DNA from: an uncultured Oscillospiraceae bacterium
GTDB taxonomy: Bacteria > Bacillota > Clostridia > Oscillospirales > Oscillospiraceae
DNA length: 16,092 nt
Direction: 5' to 3'
Assembly (NCBI GenBank): GCA_900758315.1
Contig: CAAERF010000551.1
Coordinates: forward strand, 1-16,092
A program made the translations under genes and the position numbers. The notes below the pieces were generated by a model. That model ran no database searches. It was not told the origin of the DNA and saw only the letters and a list, made by a program, of their open reading frames with translations. Below, one piece after another: positions 6,783 to 13,668 of the stretch (the first letter of the stretch is position 1; the number at the start of each line of letters is the position of its first letter).

Positions 6783-7696
6783 AGGAACTTACCGTAAGTA
6801 TCTCTCCCCACATCAGGTCCTCCTGGACGACACAGACCATCATGCGGGATGTCCTGATCGCCCTGTGTCCCGCCCTGATCGCGTCCTGTATCATCTTTGG
6901 CATGAGAGCGCTGCTGGTCACCGCCGTCTGCGTGGCAGCTTGCGTGCTGATCGAGTGGCTCTACGAAAAACTGATGAAGAAGCCGGTCACCATCCAGGAC
7001 CTCTCCGCCGCGGTCACCGGCATGATTCTCGCCTTTAACCTCCCGGTCACCATTCCCCTGTGGCAGGCGGTTTTCGGCTGCCTGGTGGCCATCATCATGG
7101 TCAAGCAGCTCTTCGGCGGCATCGGAAAGAACTTCGCCAATCCCGCCGTGGTGGGCAGAATCGTGCTCTTCGTGGCCTTCTCGGGCAGCATGACCAACTG
7201 GGTCTACCCGGACGCCGTCTCCTCCGCCACGCCGCTGGCCATTCTCGCCTCCGGCGACCTGGCCAAGCTGCCCTCTCTGGGCTATATGCTGGTCGGCTGG
7301 CACGGCGGCTGTATCGGTGAAACCTGCGCCATTGCCCTGATCCTCGGCGGCATCTACCTGATCGCCAGAAAGGTCATCACCTGGCACATTCCTGTGGCCT
7401 TTGTCGCGACGGTGTTCCTGCTGACCGCTATTCTCGGAGAAAATCCCGTGTATCAGGTGCTCTCCGGCGGACTCCTCCTGGGCGCCATCTTCATGGCAAC
7501 CGACTACGTCACCTCTCCCTCCACGCCCCGCGGCAAGCTCCTCTTCGGCTTCGGCTGCGGCCTGATTACCGTTTTGATCCGTGTGTGGGGCAGCTATCCG
7601 GAAGGTGTTTCCTTTGCCATCCTGCTGATGAACATTCTGAATCCCTACATCTCTGCGTGGACCTACAATAAGCCGTTGGGAGGTGCGAAGGTATGA
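6779..7696 (+). CDS. rnfD: Electron transport complex subunit RnfD
   Basis: A 305-residue integral membrane subunit of Rnf with multiple helices (for example 25-60, 75-110 and 125-137). In the family it carries riboflavin/FMN, with FMN covalently bound to a Thr in a G-E-T motif. Here HGGCIGETC (175-183) supplies Thr182 as the expected ApbE target; Cys replaces the more common Ser after it. NPAVVGRIVLFVAF (121-134) and the C-terminal YVTSPSTPRGKLLFGFGCGL are typical of the NqrB/RnfD family. It overlaps rnfC and rnfG by 4 nt each, which suggests coupled translation. Confidence 0.96.
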   Translation: MKELTVSISPHIRSSWTTQTIMRDVLIALCPALIASCIIFGMRALLVTAVCVAACVLIEWLYEKLMKKPVTIQDLSAAVTGMILAFNLPVTIPLWQAVFGCLVAIIMVKQLFGGIGKNFANPAVVGRIVLFVAFSGSMTNWVYPDAVSSATPLAILASGDLAKLPSLGYMLVGWHGGCIGETCAIALILGGIYLIARKVITWHIPVAFVATVFLLTAILGENPVYQVLSGGLLLGAIFMATDYVTSPSTPRGKLLFGFGCGLITVLIRVWGSYPEGVSFAILLMNILNPYISAWTYNKPLGGAKV

Positions 7697-8235
7697 GTAA
7701 AAAAGCAGATGTGATCAAGAGCATTGTGGTGCTCGCTGTCATTTGTCTCGTCATCTCCGGCGCCCTGGCCATTGTCAACAGCTTCACCGCGCCGGTCATT
7801 GAAAACGCCGCCGCAGAGCGGGAAAATCAGGCCAGACAGTCAGTGATGCCCGAGGCGGCCAGCTTTGAGCCGCTGGAGCAGTCCGATTTCCCGGAAGGCG
7901 TGGTCAGCGGCTATCAGGGCCTGGACAGCGCCAGCGAAACGGTGGGCTACGTATTCACCGTGGAGGGAAAGGGCTTTGACGGCACCATCTCCGTTATGTG
8001 CGCCATCGGCACAGACGGCAACATCCTCAAGTGCTCCACCCTCGACGTGTCCAGCGAGACCAAGACACTGGGCGGAAAAACAGCGAATCCGGAATACACT
8101 GACCAGTATATCGGCCAGAACAGCTCCCTGGACGGCGTCGACTCCATCTCCGGAGCCACCATCACCTCCACCGCATACAAGGGCTGTGTGGAAAAAGCCT
8201 TTGCCGCCTATGAGCTTGTAAAGGAGGCAGAGTAA
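7693..8235 (+). CDS. rnfG: Electron transport complex subunit RnfG
   Basis: A 180-residue protein with one N-terminal membrane helix (about residues 9-28) and an extracytoplasmic FMN-binding domain. The ApbE recognition motif is present near the C-terminus, Asp150-Ser-Ile-Ser-Gly-Ala-Thr156, and Thr156 is the predicted covalent FMN site. SETKTLGGKT (121-130) is also usual for this fold. In Rnf this flavin passes electrons along the outer face between the membrane subunits. The ATG overlaps the rnfD stop by ATGA, and the stop shares one base with the rnfE start (TAATG). Confidence 0.96.
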   Translation: MSKKADVIKSIVVLAVICLVISGALAIVNSFTAPVIENAAAERENQARQSVMPEAASFEPLEQSDFPEGVVSGYQGLDSASETVGYVFTVEGKGFDGTISVMCAIGTDGNILKCSTLDVSSETKTLGGKTANPEYTDQYIGQNSSLDGVDSISGATITSTAYKGCVEKAFAAYELVKEAE

Positions 8236-8909
8236 TGAGTAAATTACAGAATTTCCTCAAGGGTCTCATCAAAGAAAACCCTGTTCTCGTGCTGGTGCTG
8301 GGCACCTGCCCCACACTGGCCATCTCCACCTCCGTGGTAGCGGCGGTGGGCATGGGTCTGGCCGCAACCGCGGTGCTGATCTGCTCGAATATGGCGATCT
8401 CCGCGCTGCGCAAGGTCATTCCCGACAGAGTGAGAATTCCGTGCTATATCGTCCTGATCGCCGGCTTCGTCAGCGTTGTGGAAATGGTCCTGGAGGCCTA
8501 CGCCTTCAGCCTGTACGAGTCCCTGGGCGTGTACCTCTCCCTCATCGTCGTCAACTGCATCATTCTCGGCCGCGCGGAAATGTACGCCAACAAAAACAAG
8601 GTAATCGACTCCGCTATTGACGCGCTGGGCATGGGGCTGGGCTTTACCCTGGCCATCTGCGCCATGGCTACCATCCGGGAGATCCTGGGCAGCGGTACCT
8701 GGTGCGGGATTCCCATCCCCTGGCTCCACGACAATCCCATCGGCATCATGACCATGGCGCCCGGCGGCTTCTTCGTCTTTGGCTGCCTGATCGCGCTGGT
8801 GAACAAGATCTCCAAGGGCAAAGCGATCAAGAAAAAGGAATTCGGTTGCAGCAGCTGTCCGGCAGCGGGCGCCTGCGGCAAGGCCTGTGAGAAGGAGGCT
8901 GCAAAATGA
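8235..8909 (+). CDS. rnfE: Electron transport complex subunit RnfE, with Cys-rich C-terminal tail
   Basis: A 224-residue integral membrane protein of about six helices, paired with RnfA in the membrane core of Rnf. The conserved GTCPTLA (Cys25) and VVNCIILGRAEMYA (Cys108) supply ligands to the intramembrane Fe-S cluster shared with RnfA; the cluster is known from recent Rnf/NQR structures. After the last helix a cytoplasm-facing tail (about 192-224) contains KKKEFGCSSCPAAGACGKAC, with Cys205, 208, 214 and 218. This C-x2-C-x5-C-x3-C set resembles a metal or cluster site and is not part of the core family. It overlaps rnfA by ATGA. Confidence 0.95.
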   Translation: MSKLQNFLKGLIKENPVLVLVLGTCPTLAISTSVVAAVGMGLAATAVLICSNMAISALRKVIPDRVRIPCYIVLIAGFVSVVEMVLEAYAFSLYESLGVYLSLIVVNCIILGRAEMYANKNKVIDSAIDALGMGLGFTLAICAMATIREILGSGTWCGIPIPWLHDNPIGIMTMAPGGFFVFGCLIALVNKISKGKAIKKKEFGCSSCPAAGACGKACEKEAAK

Positions 8910-9499
8910 AAGCTATGATCGTAATCCTGTTGACAGCCGCCATCACCAACAACTACGTTCTGGTGAAGTTTTTGGGCATCTGTCCCTTCCTGGGCGTGTC
9001 CAAAAAGCTGGATCAGGCGGCGGGCATGAGTGTCGCGGTGATCTTTGTCATGCTGATGGCCACGGCGGTGACCTGGCCCATCTACCATCTGCTGTTAAAC
9101 GGCGCGATCAACTTCGCCTATATGGAAACCGTGGTGTTTATTCTGGTCATCGCGGCCCTGGTACAGCTGGTGGAAATCATCCTGAAAAAGTACCTGCCCG
9201 CCCTCCACGCATCCCTGGGCGTCTATCTGCCGCTGATCACCACCAACTGCGCGGTGCTCGGCATCACCATGAACAACATCTCCGACGGCTTCGGCTTTGC
9301 CGAATCCATGGTCAGTTCTCTGGGCTGTGGTCTGGGTTTCTTCCTGGCCATGGTCATCTTCTCCGGTGTCCGCTCCAAAGTGGAGGAGGCGGAGCCGCCT
9401 GAGTCCTTCCAGGGCCTGCCGATCACCCTTGTATCCGCCGCGATTGTGTCCCTGTCCTTCCTCGGCTTTTCCGGGGTCATCGACAATCTTTTCGGTTGA
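8906..9499 (+). CDS. rnfA: Electron transport complex subunit RnfA
   Basis: A 197-residue integral membrane protein of about six helices, homologous to RnfE. NNYVLVKFLGICPFLGVSKK (Cys26) and LPLITTNCAVLGI (Cys115) carry the paired cysteines that, with those of RnfE, hold the intramembrane cluster moving electrons across the membrane. Length and motifs are standard. It ends 21 nt before rnfB, where a GGGGAGG box lies. Confidence 0.97.
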   Translation: MKAMIVILLTAAITNNYVLVKFLGICPFLGVSKKLDQAAGMSVAVIFVMLMATAVTWPIYHLLLNGAINFAYMETVVFILVIAALVQLVEIILKKYLPALHASLGVYLPLITTNCAVLGITMNNISDGFGFAESMVSSLGCGLGFFLAMVIFSGVRSKVEEAEPPESFQGLPITLVSAAIVSLSFLGFSGVIDNLFG

Positions 9500-9520
9500 G
9501 CTTGAGGGGAGGTAGTTCAA

Positions 9521-10339
9521 ATGACAATTATCATTCCTATCGTAGCAGTAACCGTAATCGGCCTCCTGTGCGCCATCATGCTGTCTGTGGCCTCCAGCGT
9601 CATGGAGGTCAAGGTGGATGAGCGCGTAACCCAGGTCAGAGACTGTCTGCCCGGCGCAAACTGCGGTGCCTGCGGCTACACGGGCTGTGACGGCTACGCC
9701 AAGGCGGTCGTAGAGGATGGCGCAAAGACCAACCTCTGCGTGCCCGGCGCGGAAGCTACGGCTGCGGCGGTGGCCAACGTCCTGGGCGTCGAGGCAGAGG
9801 AAACCGTAAAACAGGTGGCCGTCGTCTGCTGCCGCGGCGACTGCGAGCACACCAGCACAAAATATCACTATCAGGGCCTGGACAGCTGTCAGGGCGCGAA
9901 AATGATGTTCGGCGGCGAGGGCGCCTGTATCTACGGCTGTTTCGGCCGCGGTGACTGCGCGGAAGTCTGTCCCAAAGGGGCTATCAGCATCCAGAACGGC
10001 GTTGCCTCCATCGATCCCATCAGCTGCATTGGCTGCGGCCTGTGCGCAAAGACCTGTCCCAACCAGGTGATCAAAGTGGTGGAGGCCGCCAGTCAGGTCG
10101 CCGTCCTCTGCAACAACAAGGAGCCCGGTATCGGCGCGAGAAAGGCCTGCTCCAACGCCTGCATTGCCTGCCGCAAGTGCGAACGCGAGTGCCCTGAGGG
10201 TGCCATCACGGTTAGAAACAATCTGGCCACCATTCACTACGACAAGTGTGTCGGCTGTGGCGACTGTGCCGCAGGCTGTCCCACCGGTGCTGTACAGGTG
10301 AGGAAGCTGGCCTGTGTCGGGCAAAAAACAACGTCATAA
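9521..10339 (+). CDS. rnfB: Electron transport complex subunit RnfB (poly-ferredoxin)
   Basis: A 272-residue protein; RnfB takes electrons from reduced ferredoxin at the cytoplasmic face. An N-terminal membrane anchor (about 3-24) is followed by the 4Fe-4S domain typical of RnfB (Cys48, 51, 56 and 73 in NCGACGYTGCDGYAKAVV...C). Ferredoxin motifs follow: Cys136/140/146/150 (CIYGCFGRGDCAEVCP), Cys169/172/175/179 (CIGCGLCAKTCP), a cluster around Cys210/214/217/220/224 (CSNACIACRKCERECP) and Cys243/246/249/253 (CVGCGDCAAGCP). That is about five predicted [4Fe-4S] clusters, in the range of clostridial RnfB. It is the last gene of the operon, followed by a strong terminator. Confidence 0.97.
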   Translation: MTIIIPIVAVTVIGLLCAIMLSVASSVMEVKVDERVTQVRDCLPGANCGACGYTGCDGYAKAVVEDGAKTNLCVPGAEATAAAVANVLGVEAEETVKQVAVVCCRGDCEHTSTKYHYQGLDSCQGAKMMFGGEGACIYGCFGRGDCAEVCPKGAISIQNGVASIDPISCIGCGLCAKTCPNQVIKVVEAASQVAVLCNNKEPGIGARKACSNACIACRKCERECPEGAITVRNNLATIHYDKCVGCGDCAAGCPTGAVQVRKLACVGQKTTS

Positions 10340-10357
10340 CAGAACCACGCACAGACG

Positions 10358-10394
10358 AACGGCGCTATGGACCTGAAAGCCATAGCGCCGTTTT
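10358..10394 (+). terminator. Rho-independent terminator of the apbE-rnf operon
   Basis: A perfect 13-bp stem, AACGGCGCTATGG (10358-10370) with CCATAGCGCCGTT (10380-10392), has a 9-nt loop and runs into a TTTT tract. It starts 18 nt after the rnfB stop. Confidence 0.93.
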
Positions 10395-10617
10395 AACAGT
10401 CGCAGTATCTCTGCCCGCTGTCCACCAAATCCCCTGTTCCAAATGGGACACAGACAGCGGTTTCCCTCCCATCGTCTGCGCTTTTTACCGGTTGTGCGCA
10501 CCCCTCCTACCGCCACAAACTGTCAAATTGCACAAAGCTCCCGCACGAAATTTTTGCATCACCAAACTACACAAAAATGCATTTTTATTTTTGTACACAA
10601 AACATTCGTTGCCGGGG
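10395..10617. other. Non-coding stretch with an inverted repeat
   Basis: No convincing gene was found on either strand. An 8-bp perfect inverted repeat, CCGCTGTC (10415-10422) and GACAGCGG (10453-10460), encloses a 30-nt loop and is followed by TTTCCC. It could be a back-up terminator or a structural element. The rest becomes AT-rich toward the promoter at 10618. Confidence 0.4.
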
Positions 10618-10646
10618 TTGACAGCACAAAATATCAATAATATACT
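10618..10646 (+). promoter_or_regulatory. Sigma-A-type promoter upstream of the LysR regulator
   Basis: A perfect TTGACA (10618-10623), a 17-bp spacer and TATACT (10641-10646) give 11 of 12 consensus positions. Transcription would begin near 10653. The next real gene starts at 10995, so the 5' leader would be about 340 nt, which is long for a regulator gene. Confidence 0.75.
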
Positions 10647-10652
10647 TTATAC

Positions 10653-10994
10653 GTCGGCAATAACAACATCATTTTCTTCACTTTATTGATAGTTTTGCCC
10701 ATTCCCAGGTTCCTGCCATCAACCGAAAATCCAGCTCTCAATAAGCATTGTTTCCTTCATTACGATGCAGGGATCCCGGGAAAAGTGCGTACCAGTCAAA
10801 CACGAAACAGGTGCGGATGACACCTCCTCTGACCCGGACTGCGCTACCAAACTGTCACGGACACCATCGGCTGGAAAGACGATCCCCTTCATGCGGCAGA
10901 CCGGCCGGAGCCAGTCCTGTGCCAGATGCAGTCAGGCCCGACAGAGAAGCCGGACATCAGCCCTTAGAACACATTGAGGAAGAGGGATTCAAGC
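10653..10994 (+). other. Long untranslated leader before the LysR gene; nothing identified inside
   Basis: This stretch of about 340 nt between the strong promoter and the LysR start has no ORF with a ribosome binding site and plausible composition. Short inverted repeats are present, such as AGGTG/CACCT around 10810-10823, and GGGATC at 10770-10775 with GATCCC at 10881-10886. They do not match any riboswitch class that I can recognise. It ends with a good Shine-Dalgarno sequence (GAGGAAGAGG) before the GTG at 10995. Confidence 0.35.
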
Positions 10995-11945
10995 GTGACC
11001 TTTCAGCAACTGAAATGTGCGGTTGAGGTGTGGAAGTGCGGCTCCATCAACAAGGCCGCGGAACGTCTCTACATGAACCAGCCCAACATCAGCCGGCTCA
11101 TCAAAAATCTGGAGAGTGAGTTCCATCTCACCCTGTTCTCCCGCACCTCCTCCGGTATGCAGGCCACCAAAGACGGCTCGCTGTTTCTGGAGCAGGCGGA
11201 AAAGCTGGTACAGACCTCTGAGCAGTTTGTGACCTCTTTTAAAAACGGCGGGGATCCCACCACGGTCTTTCGCATCGCCCTGCCCCGCGGGAGCTATCTC
11301 TCCAAGGCGTTTTCCAACGCGCTGAACACCTATCCCGGAACACCGCCCTCCCAAATCACCTACGAGGAAACCAACAACGAAAACGCCATCAACTGCGTAT
11401 CCTCCCTGGGATACGACGCGGGCATCATCCGGTTTCCCATTGAGTTTGAAACCACCTACAAAAAGCTGCTCACGGAAAAGTGCCTCAAATTCCAGGAGGT
11501 GCTGATCTTCCGCCCTGTAGTCGTCATGCGGAAGGATCACCCCCTTGCCGGCCACGAGTACGTTCATTTATCCGAGCTGTCAGACTACACCGCGCTCATC
11601 CACGGAGACAACCGCTGTCTCTCCTTCTCCGACGCGGAGACCGACCGGTTGTACCGCACCAAGTTGTACAACAACTCCATCTCCATCTTTGAGCGGGGCA
11701 GTCAGTTTGATTTTCTACGGGATATCCCCGGCACCTTTATGCTGATCTCCCCACTTACGCCGGACATTCTTCACGCATACGGGCTGGCTCAGGTAAAGCT
11801 GGCGGAAAGCGAAATCGGCCTGTTCGAAGATCTGATGATTATGCGCCGGGATCGTCGCTACACGGATTTCATCCAGCATTTCATGCATCAGGTGACTGAA
11901 ATCGAACATAAAATTATGGACAAACAGGAGTGCGTGAAAAAATAA
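10995..11945 (+). CDS. LysR family transcriptional regulator
   Basis: A 316-residue LysR-type regulator. The N-terminal winged helix-turn-helix is clear (FQQLKCAVEVWKCGSINKAAERLYMNQPNISRLIKNLESEF, from residue 3), followed by the LysR-type effector-binding domain (for example ...VLIFRPVVVMRKDHPLAGHE...). The GTG start at 10995 is chosen because GAGGAAGAGG lies 9 nt upstream and LysR proteins normally begin right before this helix; an upstream in-frame TTG at 10974 would overlap the ribosome binding site. It is codirectional with the hydrogenase gene 62 nt downstream, and no promoter is evident between them, so it may control or be co-transcribed with it. The effector is unknown. Confidence 0.92.
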   Translation: MTFQQLKCAVEVWKCGSINKAAERLYMNQPNISRLIKNLESEFHLTLFSRTSSGMQATKDGSLFLEQAEKLVQTSEQFVTSFKNGGDPTTVFRIALPRGSYLSKAFSNALNTYPGTPPSQITYEETNNENAINCVSSLGYDAGIIRFPIEFETTYKKLLTEKCLKFQEVLIFRPVVVMRKDHPLAGHEYVHLSELSDYTALIHGDNRCLSFSDAETDRLYRTKLYNNSISIFERGSQFDFLRDIPGTFMLISPLTPDILHAYGLAQVKLAESEIGLFEDLMIMRRDRRYTDFIQHFMHQVTEIEHKIMDKQECVKK

Positions 11946-11955
11946 ATTGTATTTC

Positions 11956-11973
11956 GCCTTTGGACTTCAAGGC
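11956..11973. promoter_or_regulatory. Short dyad between the LysR gene and the hydrogenase gene
   Basis: GCCTT (11956-11960) and AAGGC (11969-11973) form a perfect 5-bp inverted repeat with an 8-nt spacer. It contains the T-N11-A spacing typical of LysR-type binding sites and lies 17 nt before the hydrogenase Shine-Dalgarno. It may equally be a weak mRNA hairpin or chance. Confidence 0.25.
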
Positions 11974-12007
11974 TGACTTTACGGTAGAAAGGAAGGTATC
12001 TGTCATT

Positions 12008-13444
12008 ATGATTAAGTACAAGTTTGACACCACCGTTCAGCACCTCAAGTATCAGGTGCTTCGCGAGGTAGCCCGTCACGCCTGGGAGGGTGATCTGCTC
12101 GCACATCTTATGGACATTCCAAAGGAGATTGTCCCCATTGACGAGCCCGTTTCGGAATTCGACGCTTTCAAAGAGCTGGCCATTCTTTCGGAGCGTGTCA
12201 AGCTGGCCATCGGCGGCGACGGCACCAACCCGAACGTGATTCAGGCTCTGGACGTGGCCTGCAACAAGTGCCCCACCGGCGGATACACCGTCACTGAGTT
12301 CTGCAGAGGCTGTCTCGCCCACCACTGCCACGCCGTATGTCCCCGTGACGCAATCACCCTGGATGAGCATCACCGGGCGCATATCGACAAGAGCAAGTGC
12401 ATCAACTGCGGTAAGTGCTCTGCGGCATGTCCCTTCACCGCCATCATCAACCAGAAGCGGCCCTGTCAGCAGGCCTGTAAAACCGATGCAATCTCCATGA
12501 ACGAGGACATGTCCGTCCGGATCGACTACAGCAAGTGCATCGCCTGCGGCGCCTGTGTGTATCGCTGCCCCTTCGGCGCGGTTTCCGACCGCTCCTTCAT
12601 CCTGGATGCTATCAAGCTCCTGCAGGGCGAGGAAAAGGTCTACGCCATTGTGGCTCCCGCCATCGCCAGCCAGTTTACCTACGCCAAGCCCGGCCAGATC
12701 ATCACCGCAATCAAGAAGCTCGGCTTCTACGATGTGGTTGAGGCCGCTCTGGGTGCCGACCTGGTCGCCTATTCCGAGGCCGCAGAGCTGGCGGAAAAGG
12801 GCTTCCTGACCAGTTCCTGCTGTCCCGCCTTCGTCAAGTACATCCAGAACCAGTTCCCGAGCCTTGTGGAAAATATCTCCCACAACTTCTCCCCCATGGC
12901 TGCAACTGCCCAGGATATCAAGGAGAACAAGGCAAACAGTGAGTCTGTCAAGACCATCTTCATCGGCCCCTGCACCGCTAAAAAGAGCGAGTTCCAGCTG
13001 CCCGAGGTCAGCAAGTACGTGGACTGCGTCCTGACCTTCGAAGAGCTGCAGGCTCTGTTTGACAGCCGGGACATCGATCCGACCACTCTGGAGGAAACCG
13101 ATCTGAACAACGCCTCCTACTATGGCCGTATCTTCGCCCACTGCGGCGGCCTGTCCGAGGCTGCTGCTGAGGCCCTGAAGGAACAGGGCATCGAGTTTGA
13201 CGTCAAGCCGGTCAGCTGCAACGGCATCGAGGAGTGCCGGATCGAGCTGTTCAAGGCCACGAAGGGCAAATCTCAGGCCAACTTCATCGAAGGTATGACC
13301 TGCGTCGGCGGCTGCATCAATGGCGCCGGCTGCCTGACTCACAGCCCCAAGAACCGGGCTCTGGTGGATGCCCACAGCAAGGAGTCTACAGTGAAGAGCA
13401 TCAAGGACTCTGTCGACGCGGCAGCAACCGCCTTTAAGCAGTAA
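12008..13444 (+). CDS. [FeFe] hydrogenase with N-terminal ferredoxin domains, group-B-like
   Basis: A 478-residue soluble protein predicted to make or oxidise H2 with ferredoxin-like partners. The Fe-S region holds Cys85/88, Cys99/102/107/111, Cys131/134/137/141, Cys153/157 and Cys177/180/183/187, for at least three [4Fe-4S] clusters. The H-cluster domain spans about 210-445: L1 TSSCCPAF (Cys271, Cys272), L2 IGPCTAKKSE (Cys322) and L3 EGMTCVGGC (Cys432, Cys436). The four H-cluster ligands would be Cys272, 322, 432 and 436, and Cys271 fits the proton-transfer cysteine. GPC instead of MPC in L2 and CPAF instead of CPGW in L1 point to group B enzymes (as in C. pasteurianum hydrogenase III) rather than group A. 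The start at 12008 follows GGAAGG (11991-11996); an upstream in-frame ATG at 11930 would overlap the LysR gene and adds unlike sequence. The adjacent maturases support the call. Confidence 0.9.
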   Translation: MIKYKFDTTVQHLKYQVLREVARHAWEGDLLAHLMDIPKEIVPIDEPVSEFDAFKELAILSERVKLAIGGDGTNPNVIQALDVACNKCPTGGYTVTEFCRGCLAHHCHAVCPRDAITLDEHHRAHIDKSKCINCGKCSAACPFTAIINQKRPCQQACKTDAISMNEDMSVRIDYSKCIACGACVYRCPFGAVSDRSFILDAIKLLQGEEKVYAIVAPAIASQFTYAKPGQIITAIKKLGFYDVVEAALGADLVAYSEAAELAEKGFLTSSCCPAFVKYIQNQFPSLVENISHNFSPMAATAQDIKENKANSESVKTIFIGPCTAKKSEFQLPEVSKYVDCVLTFEELQALFDSRDIDPTTLEETDLNNASYYGRIFAHCGGLSEAAAEALKEQGIEFDVKPVSCNGIEECRIELFKATKGKSQANFIEGMTCVGGCINGAGCLTHSPKNRALVDAHSKESTVKSIKDSVDAAATAFKQ

Positions 13445-13446
13445 TC

Positions 13447-13484
13447 TATCCACGTTTGATAATTGTTTGCATGTGTGGTGGATA
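13447..13484 (+). repeat. Inverted repeat just after the hydrogenase gene
   Basis: TATCCAC (13447-13453) pairs perfectly with GTGGATA (13478-13484) across a 24-nt loop, starting 2 nt after the hydrogenase stop. No T tract follows, so it is not a terminator. It may stabilise the 3' end of the mRNA or belong to the structured leader downstream. Confidence 0.4.
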
Positions 13485-13516
13485 CCAGTAGTGTAAACCT
13501 GTTTTATAAAGCAATT

Positions 13517-13605
13517 CGTTGTTTGGCATAACTACCCTCCTTTTTCCAGTTCGCGGGAATCACAGATGCCCCGCCTATCCGAATTTGCTTTTCTGCCAAA
13601 CACCG
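13517..13605 (+). ncRNA. Candidate structured leader RNA upstream of the hydrogenase-maturation genes
   Basis: A long-range stem closes this element: 13517-13528 (CGTTGTTTGGCA) pairs with 13594-13605 (TGCCAAACACCG), 11 of 12 positions with one internal mismatch. Inside is a second hairpin, GCGGG (13553-13557) with CCCGC (13570-13574). An interior CCTCC (13536-13540) is complementary to the GGAGG at 13657-13661. A TATAAA at 13505-13510 would place a transcript start close to the first base of the stem, but no good -35 is present. The element is followed by a terminator and then directly by a gene. It matches no riboswitch class that I recognise. Confidence 0.4.
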
Positions 13606-13616
13606 TTCAGCTTTAA

Positions 13617-13656
13617 AAACCGCCTCACTTGCTTTGGTGAGGCGGTTTCATTTTTC
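13617..13656 (+). terminator. Terminator or attenuator hairpin abutting the next gene's ribosome binding site
   Basis: A perfect 12-bp stem, AAACCGCCTCAC (13617-13628) with GTGAGGCGGTTT (13637-13648), has an 8-nt loop and is followed by CATTTTTC. The GGAGG of the next gene begins at 13657, directly after the T tract, so no promoter fits between them. The downstream genes must therefore be transcribed through this hairpin, either by leakage or by regulated antitermination. Confidence 0.88.
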
Positions 13657-13668
13657 GGAGGTAAGCCC

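Noticed and set aside
9095-10324. 409-codon minus-strand ORF opposite rnfA and rnfB
   Set aside because: Shadow of two well-supported rnf genes; low-complexity Ala/Gly/Asp-rich translation.
10415-10460. Second terminator after rnfB
   Set aside because: The inverted repeat has a 30-nt loop and no clear T tract, so it is kept only as an unassigned repeat.
10719-10892. 57-codon minus-strand ORF in the LysR leader
   Set aside because: No ribosome binding site upstream and no recognisable motif; it could arise by chance.
10748-11026. Two overlapping plus-strand ORFs (from 10748 and 10765) before the LysR gene
   Set aside because: Neither has a Shine-Dalgarno sequence; both are Arg/Ser/Pro-rich like other shadow frames, and one overlaps the real LysR start.
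11930-12007. N-terminal extension of the hydrogenase starting at 11930
   Set aside because: The ATG lies within the LysR gene. The 26 extra residues are unlike the family, and GGAAGG precedes the ATG at 12008.
11888-13453. 521-codon minus-strand ORF opposite the hydrogenase gene
   Set aside because: It mirrors the codon structure of the GC-rich plus-strand gene, which has clear Fe-S and H-cluster motifs; the minus translation has no recognisable domain.
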